DNA of 64,000 bases, taken from assembly GCF_000350085.1 (NCBI RefSeq), contig NZ_CAUM01000023.1:1-64000 (forward strand). Direction: 5' to 3'. Both the position numbers and the translations under genes were made by a program. Each line of letters begins with the position of its first letter. Position 1 is the first letter of the stretch. Source of the stretch: Mesorhizobium metallidurans STM 2683 (GTDB lineage: Bacteria > Pseudomonadota > Alphaproteobacteria > Rhizobiales > Rhizobiaceae). Positions 25,476 through 35,284 of the stretch are shown piece by piece. Under the pieces are notes generated by a model. The model worked only from the letters and a program-made list of their open reading frames with translations. It did no database searches and was not told the origin of the DNA.

Positions 25476-26492
25476 ATGACGAATATTTCGCTCGAAAAAG
25501 CCGCCATCGCCCGCCCGGGCCAGAGCCTGTTTGCCCGTTTCAGGCTGCGCGAACTGGTGCTGATCCCGGTCATCGCCGTCGTCATCGTGATCGGCAGCTT
25601 CGTCAGCTCGTCCTTCCTGATGCCGGAGAACCTGCTCAACATCCTGCAGCAATCCTCCGAACTGTCGATCCTGGTGATCGCGCAGTCGCTGATCCTGATC
25701 TGCGGGAAATTCGATCTCTCGCTGGAATCGACCGTTGGTATCGCGCCGATGTTCGCCGCCTGGCTGATGATCTCCGACGTCTCGATCGGCGGCTCCGGCA
25801 TCGGCATCAGCGGTTACGCCGGCATTGCCGTCGTGCTCGCCACCGGCCTGCTGATCGGGTTGATCAACGGGCTGCTGGTGGTCAAGCTCCGGCTCAACGC
25901 CTTCATCACGACACTGGCGATGCTGATCCTGCTGCGCGGCATCACGCTTGGCATCACCAACGGCCAGACGCTGTTCGACTTGCCGGAGGAGTTCCTCTAT
26001 CTCGGCAACGCGAAATGGCTGGGCATTCCCGCTTCGATCTGGATCGCCGGGCTGCTGTTCCTATTCTTCGGATTGATGATGCGCTATCATCGCATCGGCC
26101 GCGCCATCTATGCCATCGGCGGCAATCCGGAAGCGGCGCGCGTTGCCGGCATTCCGGTCGAGCGCATCACGCTTGGCGTCTTCATCATGGGAAGCCTGCT
26201 CGCCTCGCTTGCCGGCCTGCTGTTGACAGGCCGTATCGCCTCCGTGGTGTCGAGCCAGGGGCAGAACATGATCTTCTATGTCTTTGCCGCATCGGTGATC
26301 GGCGGCATCAGCCTCAATGGCGGCCAGGGCCGGATCATCGGAGCGCTGACCGGCGTGCTCCTGCTCGGCCTGCTGCAGAACGTGCTGACGCTCTCGCAGG
26401 TGGCGGCCTTCTGGATCGATGCCTGCTACGGCGCCATCATCCTGCTCGCGCTCATCATTACCCGGCTCAGCGGCGAGACGCCGCGCGCCTGA
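25476..26492 (+). CDS. CUT2 sugar ABC transporter permease (RbsC-like)
   Basis: A 338-residue inner-membrane protein with 8-10 hydrophobic segments. It has typical CUT2 permease motifs: LLNILQQSSELSILVIAQSLILICGKFDLSLES, VKLRLNAFITTLAML, YAIGGNPEAARVAGIPVER and GGISLNGGQGRIIGALTGVLLLGLLQN. The ATG lies one base after the ATPase stop. It is the only permease in this importer, so it would act as a homodimer. Confidence 0.93.
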   Translation: MTNISLEKAAIARPGQSLFARFRLRELVLIPVIAVVIVIGSFVSSSFLMPENLLNILQQSSELSILVIAQSLILICGKFDLSLESTVGIAPMFAAWLMISDVSIGGSGIGISGYAGIAVVLATGLLIGLINGLLVVKLRLNAFITTLAMLILLRGITLGITNGQTLFDLPEEFLYLGNAKWLGIPASIWIAGLLFLFFGLMMRYHRIGRAIYAIGGNPEAARVAGIPVERITLGVFIMGSLLASLAGLLLTGRIASVVSSQGQNMIFYVFAASVIGGISLNGGQGRIIGALTGVLLLGLLQNVLTLSQVAAFWIDACYGAIILLALIITRLSGETPRA

Positions 26493-26568
26493 CGCCTCTG
26501 ATATTCGCCGGACGGCATGGCGGACGCCGCCGTCGGCGGACCTCGTCTTTCAACAAGGAACTGTTTCG

Positions 26569-27372
26569 ATGACCTCCAGACCCACCCTCGCCCTTACCCT
26601 GCCGCAGACGGTCGTCGTCACCGGAGCGGCATCGGGGCTCGGCTATGAGCTTTGCCGATTGCTGCTCGACGCCGGCGTCGCCACGATCGGGGTCGACAGG
26701 GCAGCGGCTGTCGCCGACCTTGCCGGCGAAGCTGATTACAAGCATGTGGCGGGGAGCGTTTCGGATGAGCAGACCTGGCGCGCTGTAGAGGCGGAGCTCG
26801 AAAAATCCGGCATCATTTCGCTCGGCCTTGTCACGGCCGCCGCGATCCTCGACGTCGGCACCATCATCGAGACGAGCAAGGAGATGCTGGTGCGCACGCT
26901 TGACGTCAATGTCGTCGGCACGGCGATGGCGATCAAGGCGCTGCTGCCGCGCATGATCGACAATGGCGGCGGGCCGATCGTCGTCGTCGGCAGCGTCTCG
27001 GCGACCTTCGCCGAACAGCAGCTTGCCGCCTATTCGGCCTCCAAGGCCGCTGCCCGGGCGCTTGCCCGCACCGTCGCCATGGACCATGCGCGCCAGGGCA
27101 TCCGGGTCAATGTGCTCAGCCCCGGGCCGATGATGGCGGGCCTGTTCAAGCGGCATCTGGAGTCGGCCGCCGACAGCCAGAAATTCCTGGCGGCGCGCGC
27201 CGACCGCCAGCCCGGCGGCAGCATCCTCGACCCGAAGCAGATCGCGCTGTCGGTCGCCTATCTCCTGTCCGACCAATCGGGTGCCTTCATCGGCGCCGAC
27301 CTGATGGCCGATGGCGGCCTGTCGACCAGCTTCGATTTCAGGACGGGCGCGGAAGGCGCGTCGATCGATTGA
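26569..27372 (+). CDS. SDR-family oxidoreductase
   Basis: A 267-residue SDR. The cofactor loop is TGAASGLGYE (about 19-28), GVDR after beta-2 suggests NAD, and the catalytic motif is YSASK with SVSATFAEQQL before it. The usual NNAG is replaced by TAAAI. The last gene of the isomerase-SDR-CUT2 run, 76 bp after the permease, with AAGGAA eight bases before the ATG. Its role is presumably an oxidation step on the imported compound. A toxin-antitoxin pair on the other strand follows 19 bp downstream. Confidence 0.85.
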   Translation: MTSRPTLALTLPQTVVVTGAASGLGYELCRLLLDAGVATIGVDRAAAVADLAGEADYKHVAGSVSDEQTWRAVEAELEKSGIISLGLVTAAAILDVGTIIETSKEMLVRTLDVNVVGTAMAIKALLPRMIDNGGGPIVVVGSVSATFAEQQLAAYSASKAAARALARTVAMDHARQGIRVNVLSPGPMMAGLFKRHLESAADSQKFLAARADRQPGGSILDPKQIALSVAYLLSDQSGAFIGADLMADGGLSTSFDFRTGAEGASID

Positions 27373-27391
27373 AATTGGATTGGCTGGCTAA

Positions 27392-27709
27392 TCAATCGGG
27401 ATCGCTGACGTGATAAAGGGATTCGTAGTCACGGCCACCGTAAAACACGTTGGTAATTTCAACAGCATTGGTCACTCGGTAGGCGATGATGGCGGTCCGT
27501 TCAAACGGCACCATGCGCAGTCCGGGTTCCAGATCATCGCGTGGTCTGCCGCCATTCGGCACGTCGCCAATTTTCCGGCACCGGGCCACGATCCGCTGCA
27601 CAAAGCCTGACGCGGCGGTATCGCTTTGGCTGGCTTGGGCAATGATGCGGTAGATTCCCTGTAGATCGGAGATAGCTTGCGGCCGGTAGGTGACCTTAAC
27701 GCGCCGCAT
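27392..27709 (-). CDS. ParE/RelE-family toxin
   Basis: A 105-residue protein of the ParE/RelE fold. It opens VKVTYRPQAISDLQGIYRII, has a central GRPRDDLEPGLRMVPFERTAIIAYRV, and ends with the beta-strand EITNVFYGGRDYESL. Family toxins inhibit DNA gyrase (ParE) or cut mRNA (RelE); ParE is likelier given the antitoxin type. It overlaps the upstream antitoxin gene by 14 bp, the usual toxin-antitoxin layout. Confidence 0.88.
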   Translation of the reverse strand: MRRVKVTYRPQAISDLQGIYRIIAQASQSDTAASGFVQRIVARCRKIGDVPNGGRPRDDLEPGLRMVPFERTAIIAYRVTNAVEITNVFYGGRDYESLYHVSDPD

Positions 27710-27989
27710 TGCGGGTGGCTTTGCTCTCGTTTTCCATGAAACGGGTCATCTCCGCTTCCGCTTCTTCGGCCGTCAGGCTCGGACGAGGGTCATCCAACGA
27801 TGCCCGGATCTTTGCCCGCAAAACTGCGTTCACGGCTTCCTCTTCCCGATCGAGGGCGCGCAAGGCTGCCCGAATAACTTCGCTTGCGGAATCATAGGCG
27901 CCCGATGCGAGGCGAGCATCGACGCTATGTTGCTGTTTGCCAAGGGTGACAGTGATGGGCTTGCTGGTTCGCATCTCGATACCTTTCAT
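27696..27989 (-). CDS. ParD-like antitoxin (ribbon-helix-helix)
   Basis: A 97-residue protein. The N-terminal TSKPITVTLGKQQHSVDARLASGAYDSASEVIRAALR is the ParD ribbon-helix-helix DNA-binding domain, and the acidic C-terminal tail wraps the toxin. The ATG at 27989 follows TAAGGA at five bases. An internal ATG at 27974 behind AAAGG would give a 92-residue form starting MRTSKPITV and is equally plausible. It normally represses its own operon and neutralises the toxin encoded downstream. Confidence 0.86.
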   Translation of the reverse strand: MKGIEMRTSKPITVTLGKQQHSVDARLASGAYDSASEVIRAALRALDREEEAVNAVLRAKIRASLDDPRPSLTAEEAEAEMTRFMENESKATRNAAR

Positions 27990-28020
27990 TGCGATCCTTA
28001 TACCACATGGCATTACACTG

Positions 28021-28917
28021 TCATACAGATTTCGCTTGCTCTCTGCCAACGCCGGCAAGCTCGGCCATCTCCTTGACCAGCACGAACAGGTCGCGCTCGC
28101 CGTGGCCGTGCAGATAGGCGCTTTCGAATTGCTGCCTGATTTGCGCGGCGAGCGGCTGCGGCGCGTGGTTGGAGCGGCCGATATCGAGCAGGATGTCGAG
28201 GTCCTTCATGATCTGCGAGACGGCGAAGGCCGGCTCGTATTTGCCTTCGAGGATCATGGCGCGCTTGTACTGGATCAGAGGCGAGGCGACCGCGCTGTCG
28301 CAGATGACCTCCATCGCCGCCTCCAACCCGATGCCGCCCTTGCCGCTGAAGGCGAGCGACTCGGCCATCAGGGCCGCCGTCGCGCCGACCATGGCGTTGA
28401 CGGCCAGCTTCATGTAACGCGACTGCTCGCCGTCGCCGAGATAGAACTGCTTGCGGGTGTAGGCGGCGAGCAGCCGCTGCAGGCGCTCGAAATCGGCGCG
28501 CGGACCGGAAACCATCGTCGTCAGCGTGCCGGCCGCGGCAAGCGCGGTCGAGCCGGAGATTGGCGCGCGCAGATAGGCAACGTCGCGGGCTTCGAGCCGC
28601 TTTGCCACCAGGTTCGACGCCGAGGGCGAGACGGTGCTGGTGTCGACCCAACTCTGTCCCGCGCTCAGTTGCGCCGCCAGCGCATCGTCGCCGATGGCGA
28701 TATCGAGCAGCGCCGCATCGTCGGAAATCGCGGTGAAGACAACGTCGGAGCTTTCGGCGAGCGCAGCCATCGCCGAGACATGCTGATAGCCGTTGGCTGC
28801 GGCGCGTTCGCGGCCGGCATCGTTGCGGGCATAGGCGGTGATGGTGTGGCCGGCGTCATGCAGACGCCGCGACATGGGCAAGCCCATCTTGCCAAGGCCG
28901 ATCCACCCGATCCTCAT
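28021..28917 (-). CDS. Beta-hydroxyacid dehydrogenase (3-hydroxyisobutyrate/tartronate-semialdehyde type)
   Basis: A 298-residue NAD(P) enzyme. It has N-terminal GWIGLGKMGLPMSRRL (4-19), the substrate loop APISGSTALAAAGTLTTMVSG (about 115-135) and the catalytic-lysine helix MKLAVNAMVGATAALMAES (K about 168). Family members interconvert beta-hydroxyacids and semialdehydes. It is the last gene of the minus-strand run starting at the E1alpha gene, 52 bp after the CobW-like gene. It may handle a hydroxyacid made in that pathway; the substrate is not readable. Confidence 0.87.
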   Translation of the reverse strand: MRIGWIGLGKMGLPMSRRLHDAGHTITAYARNDAGRERAAANGYQHVSAMAALAESSDVVFTAISDDAALLDIAIGDDALAAQLSAGQSWVDTSTVSPSASNLVAKRLEARDVAYLRAPISGSTALAAAGTLTTMVSGPRADFERLQRLLAAYTRKQFYLGDGEQSRYMKLAVNAMVGATAALMAESLAFSGKGGIGLEAAMEVICDSAVASPLIQYKRAMILEGKYEPAFAVSQIMKDLDILLDIGRSNHAPQPLAAQIRQQFESAYLHGHGERDLFVLVKEMAELAGVGREQAKSV

Positions 28918-28969
28918 GGCTGTTCCTCGCTATTTTCGCGGCGCCGCGCCGTCTTACTCGCGCGTCGCC

Positions 28970-30142
<1,173 letters not shown>

Positions 30143-30162
30143 CTCACGCCTCGATCGTTACC

Positions 30163-31416
30163 TCAAAACACTTCGCAGCCGGGCAGGCCGCAGGAAATCA
30201 GCCGGTCGGACGGGAAGTTGGTGATGATCTCGCAGCCGTCCTTGGTGACGACCACCTCTTCCTCGATCCGGGCAGCACCGGTGCCGTCCTCGGCACCCTT
30301 CCACGTCTCCAGCGCAACGACCATGCCTTCGCGCAGCGGCGTGTTCTGGCCACGGAAACGCTTGGAGAAGATCGGCCGTTCCCACAGCGACAGGCCGACG
30401 CCGTGGCCATATTGCAATAGGAAGGCTTCCGCCTCGTCGCGATAGCCGAAATCCTGCGCGTCGGGCCAGACCGCCGCGACCTCGTCCGGCGTGATGCCCG
30501 GGCGGATCATGTCGATCGAGGCGCTGAGCCATTTCGAGGCGGTCTCATAGGCGTCGACCTGATGCTTGTTCGGCTCGCCGCAGATGAAGGTGCGGTAGTA
30601 GCAGGTGCGATAGCCATTGTAGGAATGCATGATGTCCAGGAAAATCATGTCGCCGGGCTGGATCATGCGGTCGGAGAAAGTGTGGGAATGCGGCCGCCCG
30701 CGCGAACCGGAAACCGAGTTCACGCATTCGACACGCTCCGATCCCATGCGGAACAACCGGTCGTTGGCAATGGCGACGAGTTCGTTTTCCTTGGTGCCGG
30801 GTCGGATGGCGCGGGCGATGTCGACATAGGTCGCGTCGACCATCGATGCCGCCACCTTGAGCAGTTCGATCTCGTCGAGGGTCTTGATCTCGCGGGCGTC
30901 GAGCAGGGCCTGCTGGCCGTCTACCACTTCGATGCCCTCGGCTTCGAGCGCCCGCAGCATGCCGAGCTCCATCAGGTCGATGCCGAGCGGCTCCTTCTCG
31001 ATGCCGTAATGAACCAGCGCCTTCTTGATCTGCCTGGCGAAGTCGCGCTGCACATTCATATGCGGCGGGATGGCGCCCTGCATGGTGGTGACGGGTGCGG
31101 CGACATTGTCGGCGATCCACGGCGAAGAAATGCGCTTGGCCGGCGGCGCCGGATCCCACAGGAAGGGCGAACCCTCGACCGGGCAAAGCGCATAGCGGAT
31201 GAACTTGTCGCGCGCCCACTCGCCGATATGGGTGGCGGTGACGTAGCGGATGTTGTCGAAGTTGAAGCACAGCACGGCGCCAAGGCCGGCATGGCGTATC
31301 GCACGCTGGGCGCGCGCCAGGCGCTCTTTCGAAAGCCGGCTGTAATCGACGCCCTGCTCCCAATCCTTCGCCATCTGGCCCCATGCGGCCGTGGAATAGG
31401 GACTGTTGTATTTCAT
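30163..31416 (-). CDS. M24-family (aminopeptidase P/creatinase fold) enzyme with altered metal site
   Basis: A 417-residue protein with a creatinase N-domain (about 35-175) and a pita-bread C-domain (185-417). The expected metal ligands are partly kept: D261 in IFLDIMHSYNGY, H338 in YGHGVGLSLWE, E370 in VALET and E385 in RIEEEVVV. The position of the second aspartate is C272 (RTCYYRTF). Canonical dimetal aminopeptidase activity is therefore doubtful. Non-peptidase members of the fold include creatinase and the DMSP lyase DddP. It lies 38 bp after the E2 gene and just before the CobW gene. Function unknown. Confidence 0.82.
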   Translation of the reverse strand: MKYNSPYSTAAWGQMAKDWEQGVDYSRLSKERLARAQRAIRHAGLGAVLCFNFDNIRYVTATHIGEWARDKFIRYALCPVEGSPFLWDPAPPAKRISSPWIADNVAAPVTTMQGAIPPHMNVQRDFARQIKKALVHYGIEKEPLGIDLMELGMLRALEAEGIEVVDGQQALLDAREIKTLDEIELLKVAASMVDATYVDIARAIRPGTKENELVAIANDRLFRMGSERVECVNSVSGSRGRPHSHTFSDRMIQPGDMIFLDIMHSYNGYRTCYYRTFICGEPNKHQVDAYETASKWLSASIDMIRPGITPDEVAAVWPDAQDFGYRDEAEAFLLQYGHGVGLSLWERPIFSKRFRGQNTPLREGMVVALETWKGAEDGTGAARIEEEVVVTKDGCEIITNFPSDRLISCGLPGCEVF

Positions 31417-31454
31417 TGACTATGCTCCTCCGCCATCACCTCGGATGGGTCTCG

Positions 31455-32804
31455 TTATCCAAATTCCGCGCCCCAATCGCGCTCTTCGAGCACGGCCTTC
31501 AGCCGTGACAGGAAAGCCGCCGAATAGGCGCCGTCAAAGGCACGGTGGTCGAAACTCTGGCCGACCATGCCGGTCAGCCTGGGCGCGACGAACGCCCCTT
31601 GCGGCGTCTCCACCACGCTCGCGCGCAGGCGGATTGCATCGGTCGACAATATGGCGACCTGCGGCGCGTTGATGATCGGCGCCGTGAAGGCCGTGCCGAA
31701 GGCGCCATTGTTCGAGATCGAATAGGTGCCGCCGGAAAAATCGTCACTGGTCAGCTTGCCGGCACGCGCCTTGTCGACCTGGCGGCCGATGGCACGGGCC
31801 AGACCGGGCAGCGTCAGGTCGTCGGCGTTGCGAACCACCGGCACGACCAGCCCGTTATGCGACAGGTCGACGGCGATGCCGAGATTGATTTCCGATGCCA
31901 GCACCAGCGTGCCGCCATCTAGCTGCGCGTTGACCTCGGGAAAATCGCGCAGCGCCAGGCAGATCGCCCGGGCGATGAAGGGCAGATAGGTCAACGACAG
32001 GCCGAAATCGCTCTTGAACCTTTCCTTGCGCTTCGACCGCACCGCTTCGACCTGGGTGAAATCGACTTCGATCGCCTGGAAGACATGCGGGATCGTGCGC
32101 CAGTTTTCGGCCAGCCGCTCGCCGGTGCGCTTGCGGATGGTGTTCAGCGTCACCACGCTGCCCGACGCTGCCGGCCTGGTGGCTTGCGCCGCCGCTGGGG
32201 CCGGGCTTTGCAACTGGGATCGTGGCGCGGCAAGGGCGGCGCGGACGTCCTTCTCGCCGATCTTGGTGGCGCCCGAGGCGGCGACGGTGCGGGCGATCGC
32301 CTCGGTGTCGAGGCCGTTCTGCGCGATCAGCCGGCGCGCCAGCGGGGTCACCCTGATACCGGACGGACTTTTGGCCGGTCCGAAGGATTCGATCGGTGTC
32401 GACACCTCTTCAAACGGCGAGGGTAGCTTGGCAGGCGCGGACCCATTGCCCGATGCGGCCAACGCCGAAGCAGGTGCAACCGTCGCGGCGCTGACAGGCG
32501 CGGGTTCGGCAGGCGCCGGTTTGACCGGTTCGGATCGGGCCGGCCCGGATGCCACGGCAGGTTTTGCCGCGCCGCCGATGACGGCGACCACGGCGCCGAC
32601 CTTGGCGACTTCGCCTGATTTGACCCTGATCTCGCCGAGCCGCCCGGCAACGGTCGACTGGACCTCCATCGTGACCTTGTCGGTCTCGATCTCGAAGAGG
32701 TTGTCGCCTTCGCTGACCTCGTCGCCCTCCTGCTTGAACCAGGCGAGGATCTTGCCTTCGGCGACCGTCTCGCCGAGCTGCGGCATCAGGATATCCGCGC
32801 TCAT
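31455..32804 (-). CDS. 2-oxoacid/acetoin dehydrogenase complex E2 (dihydrolipoamide acyltransferase)
   Basis: A 449-residue E2. The single lipoyl domain (1-80) carries lipoylated K43 in ETDKVTM. A proline/alanine-rich linker follows, then a peripheral-subunit-binding domain around TPLARRLIAQNGLD (about 155-190). The catalytic domain ends with the active-site DHRAFDGAY. The ATG at 32804 overlaps the E1beta stop as ATGA; the frame continues upstream only inside E1beta. It transfers the acyl group from lipoamide to CoA. No E3 gene is adjacent, so a shared E3 must be supplied elsewhere. Confidence 0.92.
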   Translation of the reverse strand: MSADILMPQLGETVAEGKILAWFKQEGDEVSEGDNLFEIETDKVTMEVQSTVAGRLGEIRVKSGEVAKVGAVVAVIGGAAKPAVASGPARSEPVKPAPAEPAPVSAATVAPASALAASGNGSAPAKLPSPFEEVSTPIESFGPAKSPSGIRVTPLARRLIAQNGLDTEAIARTVAASGATKIGEKDVRAALAAPRSQLQSPAPAAAQATRPAASGSVVTLNTIRKRTGERLAENWRTIPHVFQAIEVDFTQVEAVRSKRKERFKSDFGLSLTYLPFIARAICLALRDFPEVNAQLDGGTLVLASEINLGIAVDLSHNGLVVPVVRNADDLTLPGLARAIGRQVDKARAGKLTSDDFSGGTYSISNNGAFGTAFTAPIINAPQVAILSTDAIRLRASVVETPQGAFVAPRLTGMVGQSFDHRAFDGAYSAAFLSRLKAVLEERDWGAEFG

Positions 32805-33790
32805 CGCACCGATCCGTTCATGACCCGGCCGATCTTCTCGACGATGCGCGGCGCGTTGGGCAGCGCCAGGTCCTCGAGATGATCGGCGGCCGGCAGCGGG
32901 ATGTGCGGCGTGGTGATGCGCACGATCGGGCCATCGAGATCCCAGAACGCCTCGTCGGCGACGATCGAGGCGATCTCGGCGCCCCAGCCGCACAGGCGCG
33001 GGTTCTCCTCGACGGTGAACAGGTGGCCGGTCCTGGCGACGGAATTCAGGATGGTGTCGGTGTCGAGCGGCACCAGCGAGCGCACGTCGACGACCTCGCA
33101 GTCGATGCCGTGCTCTGCGGCCAGCGTCTCGGCGGCGGCCAGCGCGCGCGGCACCATCAGGGCCAGCGCCAGAATGGTGGCGTCCTTGCCGGGGCGCAGG
33201 ATCCTGGCGGTGCCGAGCGTGTCGAGGATCTCGCCGTCGGGCACCTCGCCCTTCACGGCGTAGAGCGACTTGTGCTCGTGGAAGATGACCGGATTGTCGT
33301 CGCGGACCGCCGCCGCCATCAGCCCGATGACGTCGATGGGCGAGGACGGCGCCACGACCTTGAGGCCCGGGATCATCATCGTCCAGTTCTCGATCGATTG
33401 CGAATGCTGGGCGCCGAAGCGGGCGCCGCCGCCATTGCCGGTGCGCACCACCAGCGGGCAGCCGAGCTGGCCGTTGGTCATGTAGCGCAGCTTGGGGAAC
33501 TCGTTGGCGATATAGTCGAAGCAGACCGCGGCGAAATCGGCGAACATGATCTCGGCGATCGGCCGCAAGCCGGTCATCGCCGCGCCCATCGCGGCGCCGA
33601 GGATCGCCTGTTCGGAGATCGGCGTGTCACGCACCCTGAGCGGCCCGAACTTCTCATAGAGCCCAACCGTCGACTTGAACACGCCGCCGGCCTTGGCGAC
33701 ATCCTCGCCCAGGAAGACGACATTGTTGTCGCGCTCCATCTCCTGGGCGATGCCGCGGGCCACCGCGTCGCGATAGGTCAATTCCGCCAC
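32801..33790 (-). CDS. 2-oxoacid/acetoin dehydrogenase E1 component, beta subunit
   Basis: A 329-residue transketolase-like beta subunit, normal length. Motifs include VVFLGEDVAKAGGVFKST near 25-42, RVRDTPISEQAILGAAMGAAMTGLRPIAEIMFADF (60-95) and QHSQSIENW. The GTG at 33790 (VAELTYRDAVARG) overlaps the E1alpha end by 13 bp and gives the standard N-terminus. Acts with the alpha subunit in TPP-dependent decarboxylation. The acetoin and branched-chain/pyruvate types cannot be told apart with certainty; nearby butanediol-dehydrogenase-like and SDR genes make acetoin worth testing. Confidence 0.92.
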   Translation of the reverse strand: MAELTYRDAVARGIAQEMERDNNVVFLGEDVAKAGGVFKSTVGLYEKFGPLRVRDTPISEQAILGAAMGAAMTGLRPIAEIMFADFAAVCFDYIANEFPKLRYMTNGQLGCPLVVRTGNGGGARFGAQHSQSIENWTMMIPGLKVVAPSSPIDVIGLMAAAVRDDNPVIFHEHKSLYAVKGEVPDGEILDTLGTARILRPGKDATILALALMVPRALAAAETLAAEHGIDCEVVDVRSLVPLDTDTILNSVARTGHLFTVEENPRLCGWGAEIASIVADEAFWDLDGPIVRITTPHIPLPAADHLEDLALPNAPRIVEKIGRVMNGSVR

Positions 33791-34806
33791 GACCAGCCTC
33801 CGTCGGCATAAACATCGGTGGTGAGGAGTTCGACAGGCGCCGACGGCGAGGCCTTGCAGGCCTCGGTGGCGGCATCGACCTTGCGCTTGCTCTCGGCGTC
33901 GATCGCCGCGACCTGCGCGTCGGAGATGCCGAATTCCCTGAGGCGTTCGCGGTAGATCTTGATCGGGTCGCGCTCGAGCCATTTCTCCAGCTCGCCCTCC
34001 GGACGATACTTGGCCGGGTCGGCGCGCGAATGGCCTGAATGCCGATAGGTCATGCATTCGATCAGCGAGGGGCCGTCGCCCTTGCGCGCCTTGGCAAAGG
34101 CGGCCTGCGCGGTGCGGTAGACGACGTCAGCATCATTGCCGTCGATGACGATCCGCTCCAGCCCGTAGGCCGAGGCCCTGTCGGCGGCCGGATGTTCGAC
34201 GGCCGTCACGTCGGCGATCGGCGTGTATTCCATGTAGAGGTTGTTCTCGCAGATGAAGACGACCGGCAGCTTCCAGATGGCGGCGAAGTTCAGCGCCTCG
34301 TGGAAGGCGCCGATATTGGTCGTGCCGTCGCCGAAGAAGCAGACGGAGACATCCTTCTGGCCGAGATATTGCGCCCGCCAGGCCGATCCGCAGGCGATCG
34401 GCAGATGCGCGCCGATGATGGCGTAGGAACCCATGACGCCGTGCTCGACGGAGGTGAGATGCATCGAGCCGCCCTTGCCACGCATCAGGCCGTTGTCACG
34501 CAGCATCAGTTCGCCAAGCACCTTCTCCATCGGCACGCCGCGGGCCAGCGTGTGCGCGTGGCCGCGATAGGTGCAGAAGGATTTGTCGCCCGGCTGCATC
34601 GCCACCGCGACGCCGGCCGCAATGCCTTCCTGGCCAAGCGAGAGATGGCTCGTGCCCTTGATCAGGTTCTGGAAAAAGAGATCGTTGGCTCTCTTTTCGC
34701 AGTCGCGGATCTCGACCTGGAGCCGATAGAGCTCGAGACGGATATCGGGACCGATATCGTCGTTTGGCAGGCCCGCGGCGCGGGACCCTTTCTGTTTCTC
34801 TCGCAT
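33778..34806 (-). CDS. 2-oxoacid/acetoin dehydrogenase E1 component, alpha subunit
   Basis: A 342-residue TPP enzyme subunit. The TPP/Mg motif is GDGTTNIGAFHEALNFA ... ENN (about 168-197). Substrate-channel residues lie in YRGHAHTLARG and GKGGSMHL, and the phosphorylation-loop region reads TYRHSGHSRADPAKYR. The frame extends 18 codons upstream, but the ATG at 34806 (MREKQKG) follows GGTGGAA and is preferred. It heads the minus-strand run E1alpha-E1beta-E2-M24-CobW-hydroxyacid dehydrogenase. Two operator candidates lie 64 and 143 bp upstream in the gap to the fusion regulator. Confidence 0.92.
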   Translation of the reverse strand: MREKQKGSRAAGLPNDDIGPDIRLELYRLQVEIRDCEKRANDLFFQNLIKGTSHLSLGQEGIAAGVAVAMQPGDKSFCTYRGHAHTLARGVPMEKVLGELMLRDNGLMRGKGGSMHLTSVEHGVMGSYAIIGAHLPIACGSAWRAQYLGQKDVSVCFFGDGTTNIGAFHEALNFAAIWKLPVVFICENNLYMEYTPIADVTAVEHPAADRASAYGLERIVIDGNDADVVYRTAQAAFAKARKGDGPSLIECMTYRHSGHSRADPAKYRPEGELEKWLERDPIKIYRERLREFGISDAQVAAIDAESKRKVDAATEACKASPSAPVELLTTDVYADGGWSWRN

Positions 34807-34869
34807 GTTATGGTTCCACCCTAGATGCCAGACCATGCCAAAATCGTCCGGACCGGGCATGGGCCATTA

Positions 34870-34884
34870 TTCTCATATTGAACA
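34870..34884. promoter_or_regulatory. Palindromic operator candidate, site 3
   Basis: TTCTCATATTGAACA, 64 bp upstream of the E1alpha start, so well placed to control the dehydrogenase operon. Confidence 0.55.
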
Positions 34885-34948
34885 ATCTCTTCCTTACCCT
34901 CGCCTCGATTGCATGCCCGTCTCCGGGCTTGCATTCAGCCCCAAAGGA

Positions 34949-34963
34949 TTCTCATTTTGAGAA
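34949..34963. promoter_or_regulatory. Palindromic operator candidate, site 4 (perfect palindrome)
   Basis: TTCTCA-TTT-TGAGAA, a perfect six-base inverted repeat and the best match to the six-site family. The neighbouring site is 79 bp away centre to centre. Confidence 0.6.
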
Positions 34964-35284
34964 AATGTGCGTGGGCAATATCGGTCCGCGGTGCTAGCAT
35001 CTGAACTGGGAGGAGCAGCGTCGGCCCGGCATCAACCGGGTGATCCGTCGCAACAATTGCTCCATGAGAACGATATTGGAACTGCCCGGCGCCGCGGAAA
35101 GCGCCTTGTCCGGCAAGGATTTCCCGGGCGTCAGGGCCATTGCCGGCGTGCCGGCATACCGGCGCATTGCGAAAGGAAGAAGAGCCGCGAAAAAGCGCTA
35201 TGCGAATGCGGCGCAGAGATTGGGTTCATGCCGTTTGGCGATGCGCTCGCGCAAGCGCGTCGCTTTTGCCGATGGGAGGATCCG

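Larger units (their letters stand above)
34807..35284. promoter_or_regulatory. 478-bp divergent intergenic region between E1alpha and fusion-regulator genes
   Basis: It holds two palindromic operator candidates (34870-34884 and 34949-34963) and a long leader for the plus-strand gene. Several short frames cross it in both directions, but none has a ribosome site and recognisable product. The segment from about 35000 to 35270 shows no further signal that I can support. Confidence 0.45.

Noticed and set aside
30163-31416. Calling the M24 protein a DMSP lyase (DddP)
   Set aside because: Fold and length are compatible, but I cannot confirm the DddP-specific residues by eye. It is left as an unassigned M24-fold enzyme.
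34967-35284. N-terminal extension of the fusion-regulator frame to 689 residues
   Set aside because: The extension is basic and low in family-like sequence, and the GTG at 35285 has a strong GGGAGGA site. I therefore start the gene there, while noting the ATG at 35333.
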